The notes: generated from the letters alone by a model not told the origin. Shown: positions 1 through 8,623, counted from the first letter of the stretch. The stretch: 56,307 nucleotides of DNA from JAITWN01 sp034002745 (GCA_034002745.1 JAVEZY010000014.1:1-56307), one strand, 5' to 3'. Numbers and translations are program-made.

Positions 1-36
1 GCGGACATCGAGCAGGCGCTGAACGCAGCGCGCTGA
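1..36 (+). CDS. 3' end of an unidentified gene (partial)
   Basis: An open frame enters from the left edge and stops at TGA 34-36. Its last residues read ADIEQALNAAR. This is too short to assign a family. It would be convergent with pilR, with two repeat copies lying between them. The reading frame is an inference from the absence of an earlier stop. Confidence 0.3.
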   Translation, partial: ADIEQALNAAR

Positions 37-70
37 GCGCGCAGAGGTCTGCCCCCCCGTCTGATCGGCC

Positions 71-140
71 GGGGTCAGACCCCATTTCGCAAAGCTGCTG
101 ATTTTCTTATTGGCGCTGGTGGTGGATGGGGTCTGACCCC
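71..140. repeat. Inverted pair of GGGGTCAGACCCC repeats
   Basis: GGGGTCAGACCCCAT at 71-85 and its exact reverse complement ATGGGGTCTGACCCC at 126-140 are separated by 40 bases. Each copy is itself a near-perfect palindrome. The pair fills the gap between the partial gene and pilR and could fold into a cruciform. The same core recurs elsewhere in this window, always between genes. Nothing else is recognisable between 37 and 147. Confidence 0.8.
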
Positions 141-147
141 TCTGGTT

Positions 148-1521
148 TCATTCCAGTCCCAGCTTCTTCAATCGGTAGCGCAGCGCGCCGAAGGAAATGC
201 CCAGCAGCCGTGCGGCCGCGGTCTTGTTGTGGTCGGCCTGGTCCAGGGCGCGCAGGATGGTTTCGCGTTCCACGTTGCCGAGGAAGGGTTCGAGCGGTAG
301 CGCTCCACTTGCTCCGGTACTGCTGCGGTCGAAGGATGCGCCCGCCTGATGCGCTTCTCCGCGTCTGCCCTCGGGGTTGATCTGCTCGCTCAGCTGCAGA
401 TCGGATGCGCGGATGAGCCTGGCTTCGCACAGTGTCATTGCACGCTCCAGGATGTTCTCCATTTCGCGCACGTTGCCGGGGAAGTGATAGGCGCACAAGG
501 CGGAAAGCGCATCGTCGCCGATCTCCGGCGGCGTCGTTCCATGCCCGGCGGCGAGTTGCGCGAGCAGACGGCGAGCGAGCTCTGGGATGTCTTCCCGCCG
601 CTCGCGCAGCGCTGGCATGCGCAGATCGATGACGTTGATGCGATAGAACAGATCCTGCCGGAACGCGCCGGCGCGCACCAGCGCATGCAGATCCTTGTGC
701 GTGGCGCTGAGCACCCGCACGTCGGTCGGAATCTCGTGCGCGGCGCCGACCGGGCGGATCGCCTTTTCCTGTAGCGCGCGCAGCAGCTTCACCTGCATGT
801 GCAGCGGCAGATCCGCGACTTCGTCCAGGAACAGTGTGCCGCCGGTTGCGGCCTGGAACAGTCCTTCCTTGCTGGCGGTGGCACCGGTGAAGCTGCCCTT
901 CAGGTGGCCGAAGAATTCGCTCTCCATCAGCGCCTCGGGAATGGCGCCGCAGTTGACCGGCACGAATGGTCCATCGGCGCGCGGACCCTGCTCGTGGATC
1001 AGGCGCGCAGCGAGCTCCTTTCCAGTGCCTGACTCACCGCTGATGTGAACCGGCGCCTGGCTGCGGGCCAGCTTGGCGATGGTTGCGCGCGTCGTCTGCA
1101 TCGCCGGCGACTCGCCGAGCAATCCGCTGCCACGCTCTCGGCTTTCGCGTGTCTCGCGCAGGCGCAGCGCGGAGCTCACCAGTCGGCGCAGCACATCGAG
1201 GTCGACAGGCTTGGATACGAAGTCGAAGGCGCCGGACTTCAGGGCTTGTACCGCCGATTCCATATTGCCGTGCGCGGTGATGACGGCGACCGGAATTTCG
1301 GCGTGTTTCGTCTGGATGTGGTCTACCAGTTCGAGGCCGTTGCCGTCCGGAAGACGCATATCGGTGAGACACAGATCGAAGCGTTCATCGCGGAGCATGG
1401 CGCGCGCCGCGCGCAGATCCGTCGCGGTCCGGCTATCGATGTTCATGCGCGACAGCGTGAGTGCGAGCAGCTCGAGGATATCGGGCTCATCATCGACCAG
1501 CAGAGCGAGCGGTCTTTCCAT
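148..1521 (-). CDS. pilR: PilR-type sigma-54 response regulator
   Basis: 457-aa NtrC-family regulator. In the PilSR system of pseudomonads it activates the sigma-54-dependent pilin gene. The receiver domain covers residues 1-120, with acidic DDE near the N-terminus, phospho-acceptor D54 (CLTDMRLPDG) and K104. The AAA+ sigma-54 domain has Walker A GESGTGKE (162-169), GSFTGA (209-214, the GAFTGA loop with the common A-to-S change) and Walker B GTLFLDEV. A Fis-type helix-turn-helix (AAARLLGIS...LRYRLKKLG) ends the protein. The start chosen is the ATG that overlaps the TGA of pilS by one base. A longer frame exists, but it would begin inside pilS and add 33 residues unlike a receiver domain. No pilA target gene is visible in this window. 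Confidence 0.93.
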   Translation of the reverse strand: MERPLALLVDDEPDILELLALTLSRMNIDSRTATDLRAARAMLRDERFDLCLTDMRLPDGNGLELVDHIQTKHAEIPVAVITAHGNMESAVQALKSGAFDFVSKPVDLDVLRRLVSSALRLRETRESRERGSGLLGESPAMQTTRATIAKLARSQAPVHISGESGTGKELAARLIHEQGPRADGPFVPVNCGAIPEALMESEFFGHLKGSFTGATASKEGLFQAATGGTLFLDEVADLPLHMQVKLLRALQEKAIRPVGAAHEIPTDVRVLSATHKDLHALVRAGAFRQDLFYRINVIDLRMPALRERREDIPELARRLLAQLAAGHGTTPPEIGDDALSALCAYHFPGNVREMENILERAMTLCEARLIRASDLQLSEQINPEGRRGEAHQAGASFDRSSTGASGALPLEPFLGNVERETILRALDQADHNKTAAARLLGISFGALRYRLKKLGLE

Positions 1522-3095
1522 CAGGCCGCCTGGCGCCGACGCGGATCGGCGAAAGTGATGCGGAAGCAGGCGCCGCCGCGGTCTGGCATATGGCTGATCC
1601 GCGCCTGGTTGGCGAGACACAGTTCGCGGGCGATATACAGCCCGAGGCCGGTGCCGGCGGATGAGGTGGTGAAGAAGGGTTCGAAGATCTGCTGGGCGCT
1701 GGCTTTGTCGATGCCCGGACCGTCATCGATCACTTCCAGCCAGGCGCGTCCGTCCGCTTCGCGCCCGGTCCGCAGCCGCAGGTTCTCGCCGCCGTGACGC
1801 AGGCCGTTGTGGCACAGGTTCGACAGAATCTGGTGAAGCTGGCCGGGGTCGACCTGGACGTGCAGATCGGCCGGATCGATCTCGACGCGCATGCGGCCAG
1901 GTTCGAGGCGTTCACTGCTGATGAACTCGGCGGCGAAGCGTTCCAGCCAGGGATGCAGCGCCAGCGCTTCGGGTTCCGCCTGTTGGCCGCGGCTGAGCTG
2001 CATGATGTTCTCCACGATCGCATTCACGCGCTTCGACTGATGGCGAATGATCTCGGTCAGTCGAAGGTCGCCGGCGCCCAGTTGCGGTGACTCGGCAAGC
2101 AGCTGGGCGGCGTGGCTGATGGCGCCCAGCGGATTGCGTATCTCATGGGCGATGCCGGCGGTCAGGCGCCCGAGCGAAGCGAGCTTGAGCTGCTGGGCCT
2201 GCTGGGTGATGGCGGCCATGTCTTCCAGGAAGATCAGCGTGCCCGCATGCAGGTCCTCGCCCAATCGCGCGAAGCGCGGCATGACCTCCGCCGCGCCCGC
2301 TTCAGTGCGGAAGGCGGAAGGCTGCTCCCTGGCGCCGCTCCACCACTCCCGCAGGTTTTCTTCGAGCGGGGGGCACAAGGCGGCCAGCGGCAGTCCTGTC
2401 GCAGGCTCGGGGATATCGAGCAGACGCAGCGCCGATTCATTGCCGAGGCGTATGGCGGAACGCTCGTCGACCACCAGAATGCCGGTTTGCATGCGCTGGA
2501 TGACGTACTGGGTCAGCCGCGCCAGCTCAGCCAGATCGAGGCCGCGTCGTTCCGCCAGGGCTTCGCTCTCGCGCAGGCGGCGCGCGAGACTGTAGCCGAG
2601 CACGGCGGTGGCGAAGAATGAGGCGCCGAGCAGTCCGGCGTGGGTGTAATCGGCGGGCGGTCCTCCCAGCAGCCATGCCCCTGCCTGCTGCAGCAGCACG
2701 GCAAGCGCCGCCAGTGCCGCGAACAGACGGGCAGTGCGGCCTTCCATCAGCAGGCTGCTGCCCGCCACGCTGACGATGAGGAGCATGCCCAGGCCGCTGC
2801 GTACGCCTCCGCTTGCGTGCATCAGCAGGGTGATCGCGATGACATCGATGGCGATGTGAAGCGGGACCTGGATGTCGAAGCCAGGGCGGTGCAGGCGAAT
2901 GGCGATGAGGGCGAGCAGGGAAGCGCCGAAATACGCTGACGCCACCCGGGAGAAAAGGGCGGCGTCGAAGCTGCCGAGCGGCGTCGGCAGGCTGCCATCC
3001 AGGGACAGCCCGGCGAACAGCCCGGCCAGTGCCAACTGATAGTAGTTCAGAATGCGGAGCTGCTTCCATGCCCGCTCCCCGCTCGCCTCCATCAT
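1521..3095 (-). CDS. pilS: PilS-type sensor histidine kinase
   Basis: 524-aa membrane kinase, partner of the adjacent pilR. The N-terminal 180 residues contain about six hydrophobic helices, the known PilS topology. A PAS-like segment follows (TGILVVDERSAIRLGNESA). The H-box is IAHEIRNPLGAISHA with its phospho-accepting His near residue 315. The ATPase end has the N-box (LCHNGLRHG) and G-boxes (DDGPGI, GTGLGLYIA). The start is an ATG preceded by GGGAG eight bases upstream; a TTG 39 bases earlier is possible but has no better ribosome site. Stop and start of the pair overlap (TGATG), indicating translational coupling. Length is normal for PilS. Confidence 0.92.
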   Translation of the reverse strand: MMEASGERAWKQLRILNYYQLALAGLFAGLSLDGSLPTPLGSFDAALFSRVASAYFGASLLALIAIRLHRPGFDIQVPLHIAIDVIAITLLMHASGGVRSGLGMLLIVSVAGSSLLMEGRTARLFAALAALAVLLQQAGAWLLGGPPADYTHAGLLGASFFATAVLGYSLARRLRESEALAERRGLDLAELARLTQYVIQRMQTGILVVDERSAIRLGNESALRLLDIPEPATGLPLAALCPPLEENLREWWSGAREQPSAFRTEAGAAEVMPRFARLGEDLHAGTLIFLEDMAAITQQAQQLKLASLGRLTAGIAHEIRNPLGAISHAAQLLAESPQLGAGDLRLTEIIRHQSKRVNAIVENIMQLSRGQQAEPEALALHPWLERFAAEFISSERLEPGRMRVEIDPADLHVQVDPGQLHQILSNLCHNGLRHGGENLRLRTGREADGRAWLEVIDDGPGIDKASAQQIFEPFFTTSSAGTGLGLYIARELCLANQARISHMPDRGGACFRITFADPRRRQAA

Positions 3096-3169
3096 CCACA
3101 CCGCTCCCGGTCCGACCGCTTCAGTTCCCTGCAAGGTAATCGGTCGACTGGCTCAGGAGTTTAGTGATT

Positions 3170-3202
3170 GGGGTCAGACCCCATTTGAAAGGGGGCTGAC
3201 CC
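3170..3202. repeat. GGGGTCAGACCCC repeat with degenerate inverted partner
   Basis: GGGGTCAGACCCCAT at 3170-3184 matches the copy at 71-85 for all 15 bases. GGGGGCTGACCC at 3191-3202 looks like a worn inverted partner. It lies between the 3' end of fmdB and the 5' end of pilS. Confidence 0.75.
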
Positions 3203-3209
3203 TGCCTCG

Positions 3210-3506
3210 TCAGTGACCGAGCATCCAGGGGCGGGCGCTGCTGCGGGGTCGTGGAGCAGATCGATGGCCGCAGCCGGCGCCGCAGCGGTGGGGTTCGCTG
3301 ACTTTCGGTTCATGGGCGCTGCGTTCATTGGTCTCGTGTGCCCGGCGCAAGGTTTCGGGCAAGACATTGAGGCGCGGGGCGCCGACGACCCGCGGCGCCA
3401 AGGAACCGCATCCCGGGCAGGGATGCGGTTCGCGGTACTCTGCCATGGGACGAAGCTCGCTGAATGCATGTTCGCAGGACTCACAGAAATAGTCGTACAT
3501 GGGCAT
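3210..3506 (-). CDS. fmdB: FmdB-type zinc-ribbon protein
   Basis: 98-aa protein. Its first half is the FmdB zinc ribbon: MPMYDYFCESC...PHPCPGCGS, i.e. two CxxC pairs, followed by a Pro/Arg/His-rich tail. In Methylophilus the fmdB gene beside formamidase fmdA was proposed to regulate it; the biochemical role is not settled. It begins 14 bases after the stop of fmdA and is probably cotranscribed from the sigma-54 site upstream of fmdA. The C-terminal HRCGAGCGHRS segment adds two cysteines that could also bind metal. Confidence 0.85.
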   Translation of the reverse strand: MPMYDYFCESCEHAFSELRPMAEYREPHPCPGCGSLAPRVVGAPRLNVLPETLRRAHETNERSAHEPKVSEPHRCGAGCGHRSAPRPRSSARPWMLGH

Positions 3507-3520
3507 GGGTGAACTCCCTC

Positions 3521-4753
3521 TCAGCGATCCGACCAGTAGGACACGGGTATGTCGCCGCCCCGCACCGCCTTCACCGGGCCGTCGGCATTCGGCGTTATGT
3601 CGAAGTCGAAGATTTCGGTGGGCAGAAACAGAGTGGCGCAGACATTGGGTATGTCCACGATCCCGCTGATGTGTCCCTGCACTGGTGCAGTGCCGAGAAT
3701 GGAGTAGGCCTGGGCGCCGCTGTAGCCGAACTTCTTCAGGTACTCAATTGCATTGAGGCAGGCCTGGCGATAGGACACGTGTGCATCGAGGTAGTGCTGC
3801 TTTCCCGATTCGTCCACCGAGATGCCCTCGAAGATCAGGTGCCGTTTGTATTCGGGTTTCAGGGGGCTCGGCTGAAAGATGGGATTCTTCACCGCGTACT
3901 TCGCCATGCCGTCCTTGATGACGTTGACTCGAATGTGAATCCAGCCGGCCATCTCGATTGCGCCGCAGAATGTGATCTCACCATCGCCCTGCGAGAAATG
4001 AAGATCACCCATCGACAGTCCGCCGCCGTCCACATAGACCGGAAAGAATGCGCGCGATCCGCGTGTCAGATCCTTGATATCGCAGTTGCCGCCGTGTTCG
4101 CGCGGCGGCACCGTGCGTGCGCCTTCGGCGGCCGCTCGCTTTGCCGCATCACCGGTGAGCTTGCCCATATGCGCGGTCTCGGCGTACGGCGGCGCGGCGA
4201 GCGGCGGGACGCGCTTGGGATCGGTCGCGATCAGCGCTGCCTCGCGACGGTTCCACTCGGCAAGCAGTTCCTTCGACGGCAGGCATCCTATGAGGCCCGG
4301 ATGCATGATTCCGGCAAAGCTGACCCCGGGTACATGGCGCGACGAGGTGTATATCCCGTGGAAATCCCAGATCGACTTGCGCGCGTCCGGGTAGTGATCG
4401 GTGAGAAATCCACCGCCATTCTCGCGGGAGAACAGGCCGTTGAATCCCCACTGGAACTGCTCGAGCGTGCCGATGTCCAGGATGTCCACGACCAGGAGAT
4501 CCCCGGGCTCCACTCCTTTCACGCCAACCGGGCCGCTCAGGTAGTGCACCTTGGTCAGATCGACATCGCGGACATCGTCCGCCGAGTCGTTGTTGCCTAT
4601 CTGCCCTCCGGTCCAGTCCATGCACTCGAGGATGAAATCATCTCCGGGAGAGACCCAGGCGTACATGGGAATGTCTGGATGCCAGCGATTGTGCAGGCAG
4701 TCGTGTTCTTCCGGTGAGCGTGCAAAGTCAATCTTGATCAGCTTGTCGGCCAT
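3521..4753 (-). CDS. fmdA: Formamidase/acetamidase (FmdA family)
   Basis: 410-aa cytoplasmic amidase hydrolysing formamide (and possibly other short aliphatic amides) to the acid and ammonia. Length matches Methylophilus FmdA. Family features visible are the N-terminal DFARSPEEHDCLHNRWHPDIP-like segment, the LLVVDILDIG strand, the GGNCDIKDL region and the GDLHFSQGDGE motif of the acetamidase/formamidase fold. The start is the ATG with GGAGAA about ten bases upstream; the open frame continues 198 bases further but that part is not family-like. It is divergent from the amide/urea importer and upstream of fmdB. Together they make an import-and-hydrolyse nitrogen-scavenging unit. No urease genes are present, which favours amides as substrate. 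Confidence 0.92.
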   Translation of the reverse strand: MADKLIKIDFARSPEEHDCLHNRWHPDIPMYAWVSPGDDFILECMDWTGGQIGNNDSADDVRDVDLTKVHYLSGPVGVKGVEPGDLLVVDILDIGTLEQFQWGFNGLFSRENGGGFLTDHYPDARKSIWDFHGIYTSSRHVPGVSFAGIMHPGLIGCLPSKELLAEWNRREAALIATDPKRVPPLAAPPYAETAHMGKLTGDAAKRAAAEGARTVPPREHGGNCDIKDLTRGSRAFFPVYVDGGGLSMGDLHFSQGDGEITFCGAIEMAGWIHIRVNVIKDGMAKYAVKNPIFQPSPLKPEYKRHLIFEGISVDESGKQHYLDAHVSYRQACLNAIEYLKKFGYSGAQAYSILGTAPVQGHISGIVDIPNVCATLFLPTEIFDFDITPNADGPVKAVRGGDIPVSYWSDR

Positions 4754-4837
4754 TTCAGAGTTCTCCACTTGAAGCATTGTTTCGTGACGGCTTGCATGAA
4801 CAGGCTGTTGTCCGCGCATTGCCTCAAAGCGGGAAGA

Positions 4838-4852
4838 GCAGTTTGTGTGCCA
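4838..4852 (-). promoter_or_regulatory. Sigma-54 promoter for fmdA-fmdB
   Basis: On the minus strand TGGCAC-N5-CTGC, with GG and GC exactly 12 bases apart as sigma-54 requires. The only deviation is the first T of TTGC. Predicted transcription start is near 4827, leaving a leader of about 75 bases before fmdA. It is the mirror partner of the plus-strand site at 5049. Confidence 0.7.
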
Positions 4853-4952
4853 GACAGACTTGCGTGTCCTAATGCACCATATGCACCGATATTTTTCGCG
4901 CTTTGCACGCAATTCGAGCGTTGCCGTCATGCGCTCTCTGGTCATTTCCATC

Positions 4953-4970
4953 CATTGTCATTCGACAATG
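4953..4970. promoter_or_regulatory. Dyad, candidate activator-binding site
   Basis: CATTGTC-N4-GACAATG, a perfect 7-base inverted repeat centred at about 4961. It lies roughly 110-135 bases upstream of the two divergent sigma-54 start points, the normal place for an enhancer bound by an NtrC-type activator. The obvious candidate ligand is the activator at 10087-11661. Binding is an inference. Confidence 0.55.
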
Positions 4971-5007
4971 TCACGCTTTGTCGCCTTTTCCGGGCTTCCA
5001 CAGGATG

Positions 5008-5026
5008 CAGGCGCCATATGCGCCTG
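5008..5026. promoter_or_regulatory. Second dyad in the fmdA/urtA spacer
   Basis: CAGGCGC-N5-GCGCCTG, a perfect 7-base inverted repeat about 60 bases upstream of the predicted urtA start point. It differs in sequence from the dyad at 4953, so it is either a site for another regulator (for example IHF or a nitrogen regulator) or a structural element. Confidence 0.4.
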
Positions 5027-5048
5027 ATTCTTCCCTTGTCCGATCCTC

Positions 5049-5064
5049 TGGCATACCGGTTGCA
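5049..5064 (+). promoter_or_regulatory. Sigma-54 promoter for the urtABCDE operon
   Basis: TGGCAT-N5-TTGCA, a full match to the -24/-12 consensus with correct 12-base spacing. Predicted start is near 5075, about 40 bases before the urtA ATG. It implies RpoN dependence and the need for an AAA+ activator, one of which is encoded at the far end of the operon. Confidence 0.8.
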
Positions 5065-5115
5065 CCTGTCCTAATGCCGTCTTCGGTACTCAGCCAACAC
5101 AACGAGGAATCAGAC

Positions 5116-6402
5116 ATGCAGCAACATTCGAACAGGAGTCTCGCGCACGCGGTTCGAGACGAAATGAAACCGGGAGTCAGCGGGGGATGGTCGCGGCTAC
5201 GCGGTCTGGCGATCGGTCTTGCGTTGGCCACGCTGTGCGCTGGGACAGTGCATGCCGCGCCTTCCACTGCCGAGGTCAACACCACTGGACTCGCAGTCAC
5301 CGATGCCACGGTGAAGGTCGGTATCCTTCATTCGCTGACCGGTACCATGGCGATCAGCGAGCAGGGATCGGTGGAAGCGGAGAAGCTCGCTATCGAACAG
5401 ATCAACGCACAGGGCGGCATTCTCGGCCGAAAGATCGAGTACGTCGTGGAAGACGGTGCCAGCGACTGGCCGACGTTCGCAGAGAAGGCTCGCAAGCTTC
5501 TGGTGCAGGATAAGGTTGCGGCCGTGTTCGGCGCCTGGACGTCGGCTTCGCGCAAGGCGGTGCTGCCGGTGTTCGAGCGCCAGAACGGTCTGCTCTATTA
5601 CCCCACCTTCTATGAAGGACTGGAGCAGTCCAAGAACGTCATCTACACCGGACAGGAGGCGACCCAGCAGATTCTCGCCAGTCTCGACTGGCTGGCCAAG
5701 GAGAAGGGAGCGAAGACCTTCTATCTCGTAGGCTCAGATTACATCTGGCCGCGCACCAGCATGAAGATCGCCCGCATCCACATCGAGAAGCACCTCGGCG
5801 GAACGGTCGTCGGCGAGGATTACGCGCCGCTCGGGCACGTGCAGTTCGGATCGATGATCAACCGCATCCGCCTCAAGAAGCCAGACGTGATCTTCGCCGC
5901 AGTGGTCGGAGGAAGCAACGTCGCCTGGTACCGTCAGCTCAAGGCGGCCAACATCACCGGAGATCGGCAGACGCTGCTGACCCTGTCCGTGACCGAGGAC
6001 GAGATGACCGGCATCGGCGGTGACAACATGGAAGGTTTCTATTCGTCGATGAAGTACTTCCAGACCCTGGAGAACGACAACAACCAGGGCTTCGTGGATG
6101 CGTTCAGGAAGGCTAATGGTCCGTCGGCGGTGATCGGTGATGTGACCCAGGCTGCCTATCTTGGTCCCTGGCTGTGGAAGGCGGCGGTAGAGCGCGCTGG
6201 CAGCTTCGATGTCGACAAGGTGGTTGCGGTCTCTCCCGGAATCGAGCTGACGACGGCGCCCGAGGGTTACGTCAAGGTCCACGACAATCATCACCTGTGG
6301 AGCAAGACGCGCATCGCGCGCTGGAACAAGGACGGCACAGCCCAGGTTGTGTACGAATCCGATCTGATCGAGCCCAATCCGTTCCCGGCGGGATATCAGT
6401 AA
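5116..6402 (+). CDS. urtA: Amide/urea ABC transporter substrate-binding protein
   Basis: 428-aa periplasmic protein of the UrtA/FmdD/AmiC branch of the Leu/Ile/Val-binding fold. A signal peptide ends around GTVHA-AP. The mature start KVGILHSLTGTMA and EYVVEDGASDWPTFAEKA are typical of UrtA-like receptors. The start is ATG with GAGGAA eight bases upstream; a later in-frame ATG at 5164 has a weaker site. It heads a five-gene importer operon and is divergent from formamidase, as fmdD is linked to fmdA in Methylophilus. Urea and short-chain amides are both plausible ligands; sequence reading cannot separate them. Confidence 0.88.
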   Translation: MQQHSNRSLAHAVRDEMKPGVSGGWSRLRGLAIGLALATLCAGTVHAAPSTAEVNTTGLAVTDATVKVGILHSLTGTMAISEQGSVEAEKLAIEQINAQGGILGRKIEYVVEDGASDWPTFAEKARKLLVQDKVAAVFGAWTSASRKAVLPVFERQNGLLYYPTFYEGLEQSKNVIYTGQEATQQILASLDWLAKEKGAKTFYLVGSDYIWPRTSMKIARIHIEKHLGGTVVGEDYAPLGHVQFGSMINRIRLKKPDVIFAAVVGGSNVAWYRQLKAANITGDRQTLLTLSVTEDEMTGIGGDNMEGFYSSMKYFQTLENDNNQGFVDAFRKANGPSAVIGDVTQAAYLGPWLWKAAVERAGSFDVDKVVAVSPGIELTTAPEGYVKVHDNHHLWSKTRIARWNKDGTAQVVYESDLIEPNPFPAGYQ

Positions 6403-6414
6403 ACAGGCAGCGGT

Positions 6415-6441
6415 CCGCCCCGGGGAGTGGCCCCGGGGCGG
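6415..6441 (+). other. Intercistronic hairpin urtA/urtB
   Basis: A perfect 11-bp GC stem (6415-6425 with 6431-6441) and 5-base loop lies between the binding-protein gene and the first permease. No T-run follows, so it more likely stabilises the urtA message or attenuates downstream expression than terminates. This is a common arrangement behind binding-protein genes. Confidence 0.7.
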
Positions 6442-6486
6442 TTGCCGCAAGCCGTGCGATGAACCAATCGAAGCGGAGAACGAGTC

Positions 6487-7401
6487 ATGGACTATTCCTT
6501 GCAGGATCTGGGCTCCATCCTCGCCATGCAGGGTTTTGCCGGCGTGAGTCTGTTCAGCGTACTGCTGCTCATGGCGCTCGGCCTGGCGATCATCTACGGG
6601 CAGATGGGTGTGATCAACATGGCACATGGCGAGTTCATGGTCATCGGCGCCTATACCAGCTTCTGGATCTCGCAGATCGCAGTCGCCCACGGATTTGAAG
6701 ACTACTATTTCTTCGTCGCGATCCTCGCTTCGTTCCTGATTGCCGGAGGCATCGGCTATCTGGTCGAGTGGTCTCTGATACGCCATCTCTACAGGCGGCC
6801 GCTGGATACGCTGCTGGCCACGTGGGGCCTGGCGTTGATCATGCAGCAGATCTTTCGCTCCACGTTTGGCGCCCGGGAAGTAAGTCCGGTGACGCCGTCC
6901 TGGCTGCTGGGCTCATGGCAGCCGGTACCGAGCGTGGACATTCCTCTGAACGGCCTGTTCATTATGGGGCTGACCATCGTGGTCACTCTGGCGGTGTTCG
7001 TGCTCATGTTCCGGTCGCGCTGGGGGCTGCGCGTGCGTGCCACGACACAGAACCGCATGATGAGCAATGCCATCGGCATCAATACCACCATGGTGGACCG
7101 ATTGACGTTTGCGGTCGGGTGCGGCATCGCCGGAATCGCGGGCGCGGCCTTCACCACGATTTCCTCGACCGGCCCGACCAGCGGCCAGCTCTACATTGTC
7201 GATACCTTCCTCGTCGTAGTGTTCGGTGGCGCGGCAAGTCTGTTCGGAACCATTGCATCGGCCTTTGGCATCGCTCAGGGACAGTCGATCCTGGAGTTCT
7301 TCATGGGGGGATCGATGGCGAAGGTGATCACGCTGTTGCTCGTCATCGCGATCCTCATGCTGCGGCCAGAGGGTCTGTTCGCAAGCAAGATCCGCAAGTG
7401 A
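6487..7401 (+). CDS. urtB: Amide/urea ABC transporter permease 1 (LivH type)
   Basis: 304-aa inner-membrane permease with about eight hydrophobic helices. LivH/UrtB landmarks are GLAIIYGQMGVINMAHGEF near residue 37 and the C-terminal GGAASLFGTIASAFGIAQGQ. An SD (GGAGAA) precedes the ATG. It forms the channel with the next permease. It is shorter than many UrtB proteins because it lacks a periplasmic N-terminal extension, which makes it more like FmdE. Confidence 0.88.
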   Translation: MDYSLQDLGSILAMQGFAGVSLFSVLLLMALGLAIIYGQMGVINMAHGEFMVIGAYTSFWISQIAVAHGFEDYYFFVAILASFLIAGGIGYLVEWSLIRHLYRRPLDTLLATWGLALIMQQIFRSTFGAREVSPVTPSWLLGSWQPVPSVDIPLNGLFIMGLTIVVTLAVFVLMFRSRWGLRVRATTQNRMMSNAIGINTTMVDRLTFAVGCGIAGIAGAAFTTISSTGPTSGQLYIVDTFLVVVFGGAASLFGTIASAFGIAQGQSILEFFMGGSMAKVITLLLVIAILMLRPEGLFASKIRK

Positions 7402-7417
7402 TATCGGGAGCATCGAA

Positions 7418-8623
7418 ATGAACGGTCTGATGGAACTATTCGGCAGGAGATCCGGCATCGTACCGCTGCTCATTCTCGCAGCGCTCATTCTGGTCGTTCT
7501 GCCGCTGGTGCTCGAGCCTTTCCGTCTCAACCTGGTGGGAAAGTATCTGAGCTTCGCCTTCGTTGCGGTGGGGCTGGTGCTGCTGTGGGGATATGGTGGT
7601 GTGCTGAGTCTAGGGCAGGGCGTGTTCTTCGGGCTCGGCGGCTATGCGATGGCGATGTTTCTCAAGCTGGAGGCGTCCGATCCGGAGAGTACCGCAATCC
7701 AGACCACTCCGGGAATTCCGGATTTCATGGACTGGAACCAGCTGACCGAACTGCCACTATTCTGGGTGCCATTCCAGAGCCTCACCTTCGCGCTGATCGC
7801 CATTGTCGTGGTGCCGGCGGTGTTCGCCTGGATCATCGGAACGGCCATGTTCAAGCGCCGGGTGGGCGGCGTCTATTTCGCCATCATCACCCAGGCGGTC
7901 GCGCTGATTCTTACCATTCTCATCGTCGGACAGCAGGGACTGACCGGCGGCATCAACGGCATCACGGATCTGCGCACGCTCAAGGGATGGGATATCCGCA
8001 CCGAGCAGGCGCAGTACGTTCTCTATTATGTGTGCTCGATCCTGCTCATCGGCTCCATCCTGGTCGGCAAGTTCGTGCTCGATGGCAAGCTTGGCCGGCT
8101 GCTGCTGGCGATGCGTGACAAGGAGGATCGTGTGCGCTTTTCGGGCTACGACGTCGCGGATTTCAAGATCTTCGTCTTCTGTCTGGCGGCAGTGATGTCG
8201 GGTGTGGGCGGCGCGATGTTCACCCTGCAGGTCGGTTTCATGTCGCCTTCATTCGTGGGCATTGTCCCATCGATCGAGTTCGTCATCTTCGCGGCGGTAG
8301 GCGGGCGCTTCTCGCTGATCGGCGCGGTGTACGGTGCGCTCGTGGTCAGCTGGGGCAAGACCATGTTCTCCGAGGCCTATCCCGAGCTGTGGCTGTTCCT
8401 GATGGGGGCGCTGTTCATCAGCGTGGTGATGTTCTTCCCCAAGGGGCTTGCCGGATTGTGGGAGACGCACGGACGCCGGCTGCGCAACATCCTGTCAAGG
8501 TCCAAGGCGCCGTCGCCCGGGCAGTTGGTGGCGCCAGTGCCGCCCGGTCCGGAGCGAGTCTCGGGAAGCGAAGGCGCCGCCCTTGCACGCGGTGCGGTCA
8601 TGGCTGAACGGAGGAGCGAATGA
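7418..8623 (+). CDS. urtC: Amide/urea ABC transporter permease 2 (LivM type)
   Basis: 401-aa inner-membrane permease. The motif LLWGYGGVLSLGQGVFFGLGGYA near residue 50 and the QQGLTGGINGI segment are characteristic of UrtC/FmdF. The last 50 residues form a hydrophilic Pro/Arg-rich tail. The stop overlaps the start of the first ATPase gene in an ATGA arrangement, so the two are probably translationally coupled. GGAG precedes the start. Confidence 0.88.
   Translation: MNGLMELFGRRSGIVPLLILAALILVVLPLVLEPFRLNLVGKYLSFAFVAVGLVLLWGYGGVLSLGQGVFFGLGGYAMAMFLKLEASDPESTAIQTTPGIPDFMDWNQLTELPLFWVPFQSLTFALIAIVVVPAVFAWIIGTAMFKRRVGGVYFAIITQAVALILTILIVGQQGLTGGINGITDLRTLKGWDIRTEQAQYVLYYVCSILLIGSILVGKFVLDGKLGRLLLAMRDKEDRVRFSGYDVADFKIFVFCLAAVMSGVGGAMFTLQVGFMSPSFVGIVPSIEFVIFAAVGGRFSLIGAVYGALVVSWGKTMFSEAYPELWLFLMGALFISVVMFFPKGLAGLWETHGRRLRNILSRSKAPSPGQLVAPVPPGPERVSGSEGAALARGAVMAERRSE

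Noticed and set aside
3464..4717. 417-codon plus-strand frame opposite formamidase
   Set aside because: Antisense shadow of fmdA, which has full family similarity and a ribosome site.
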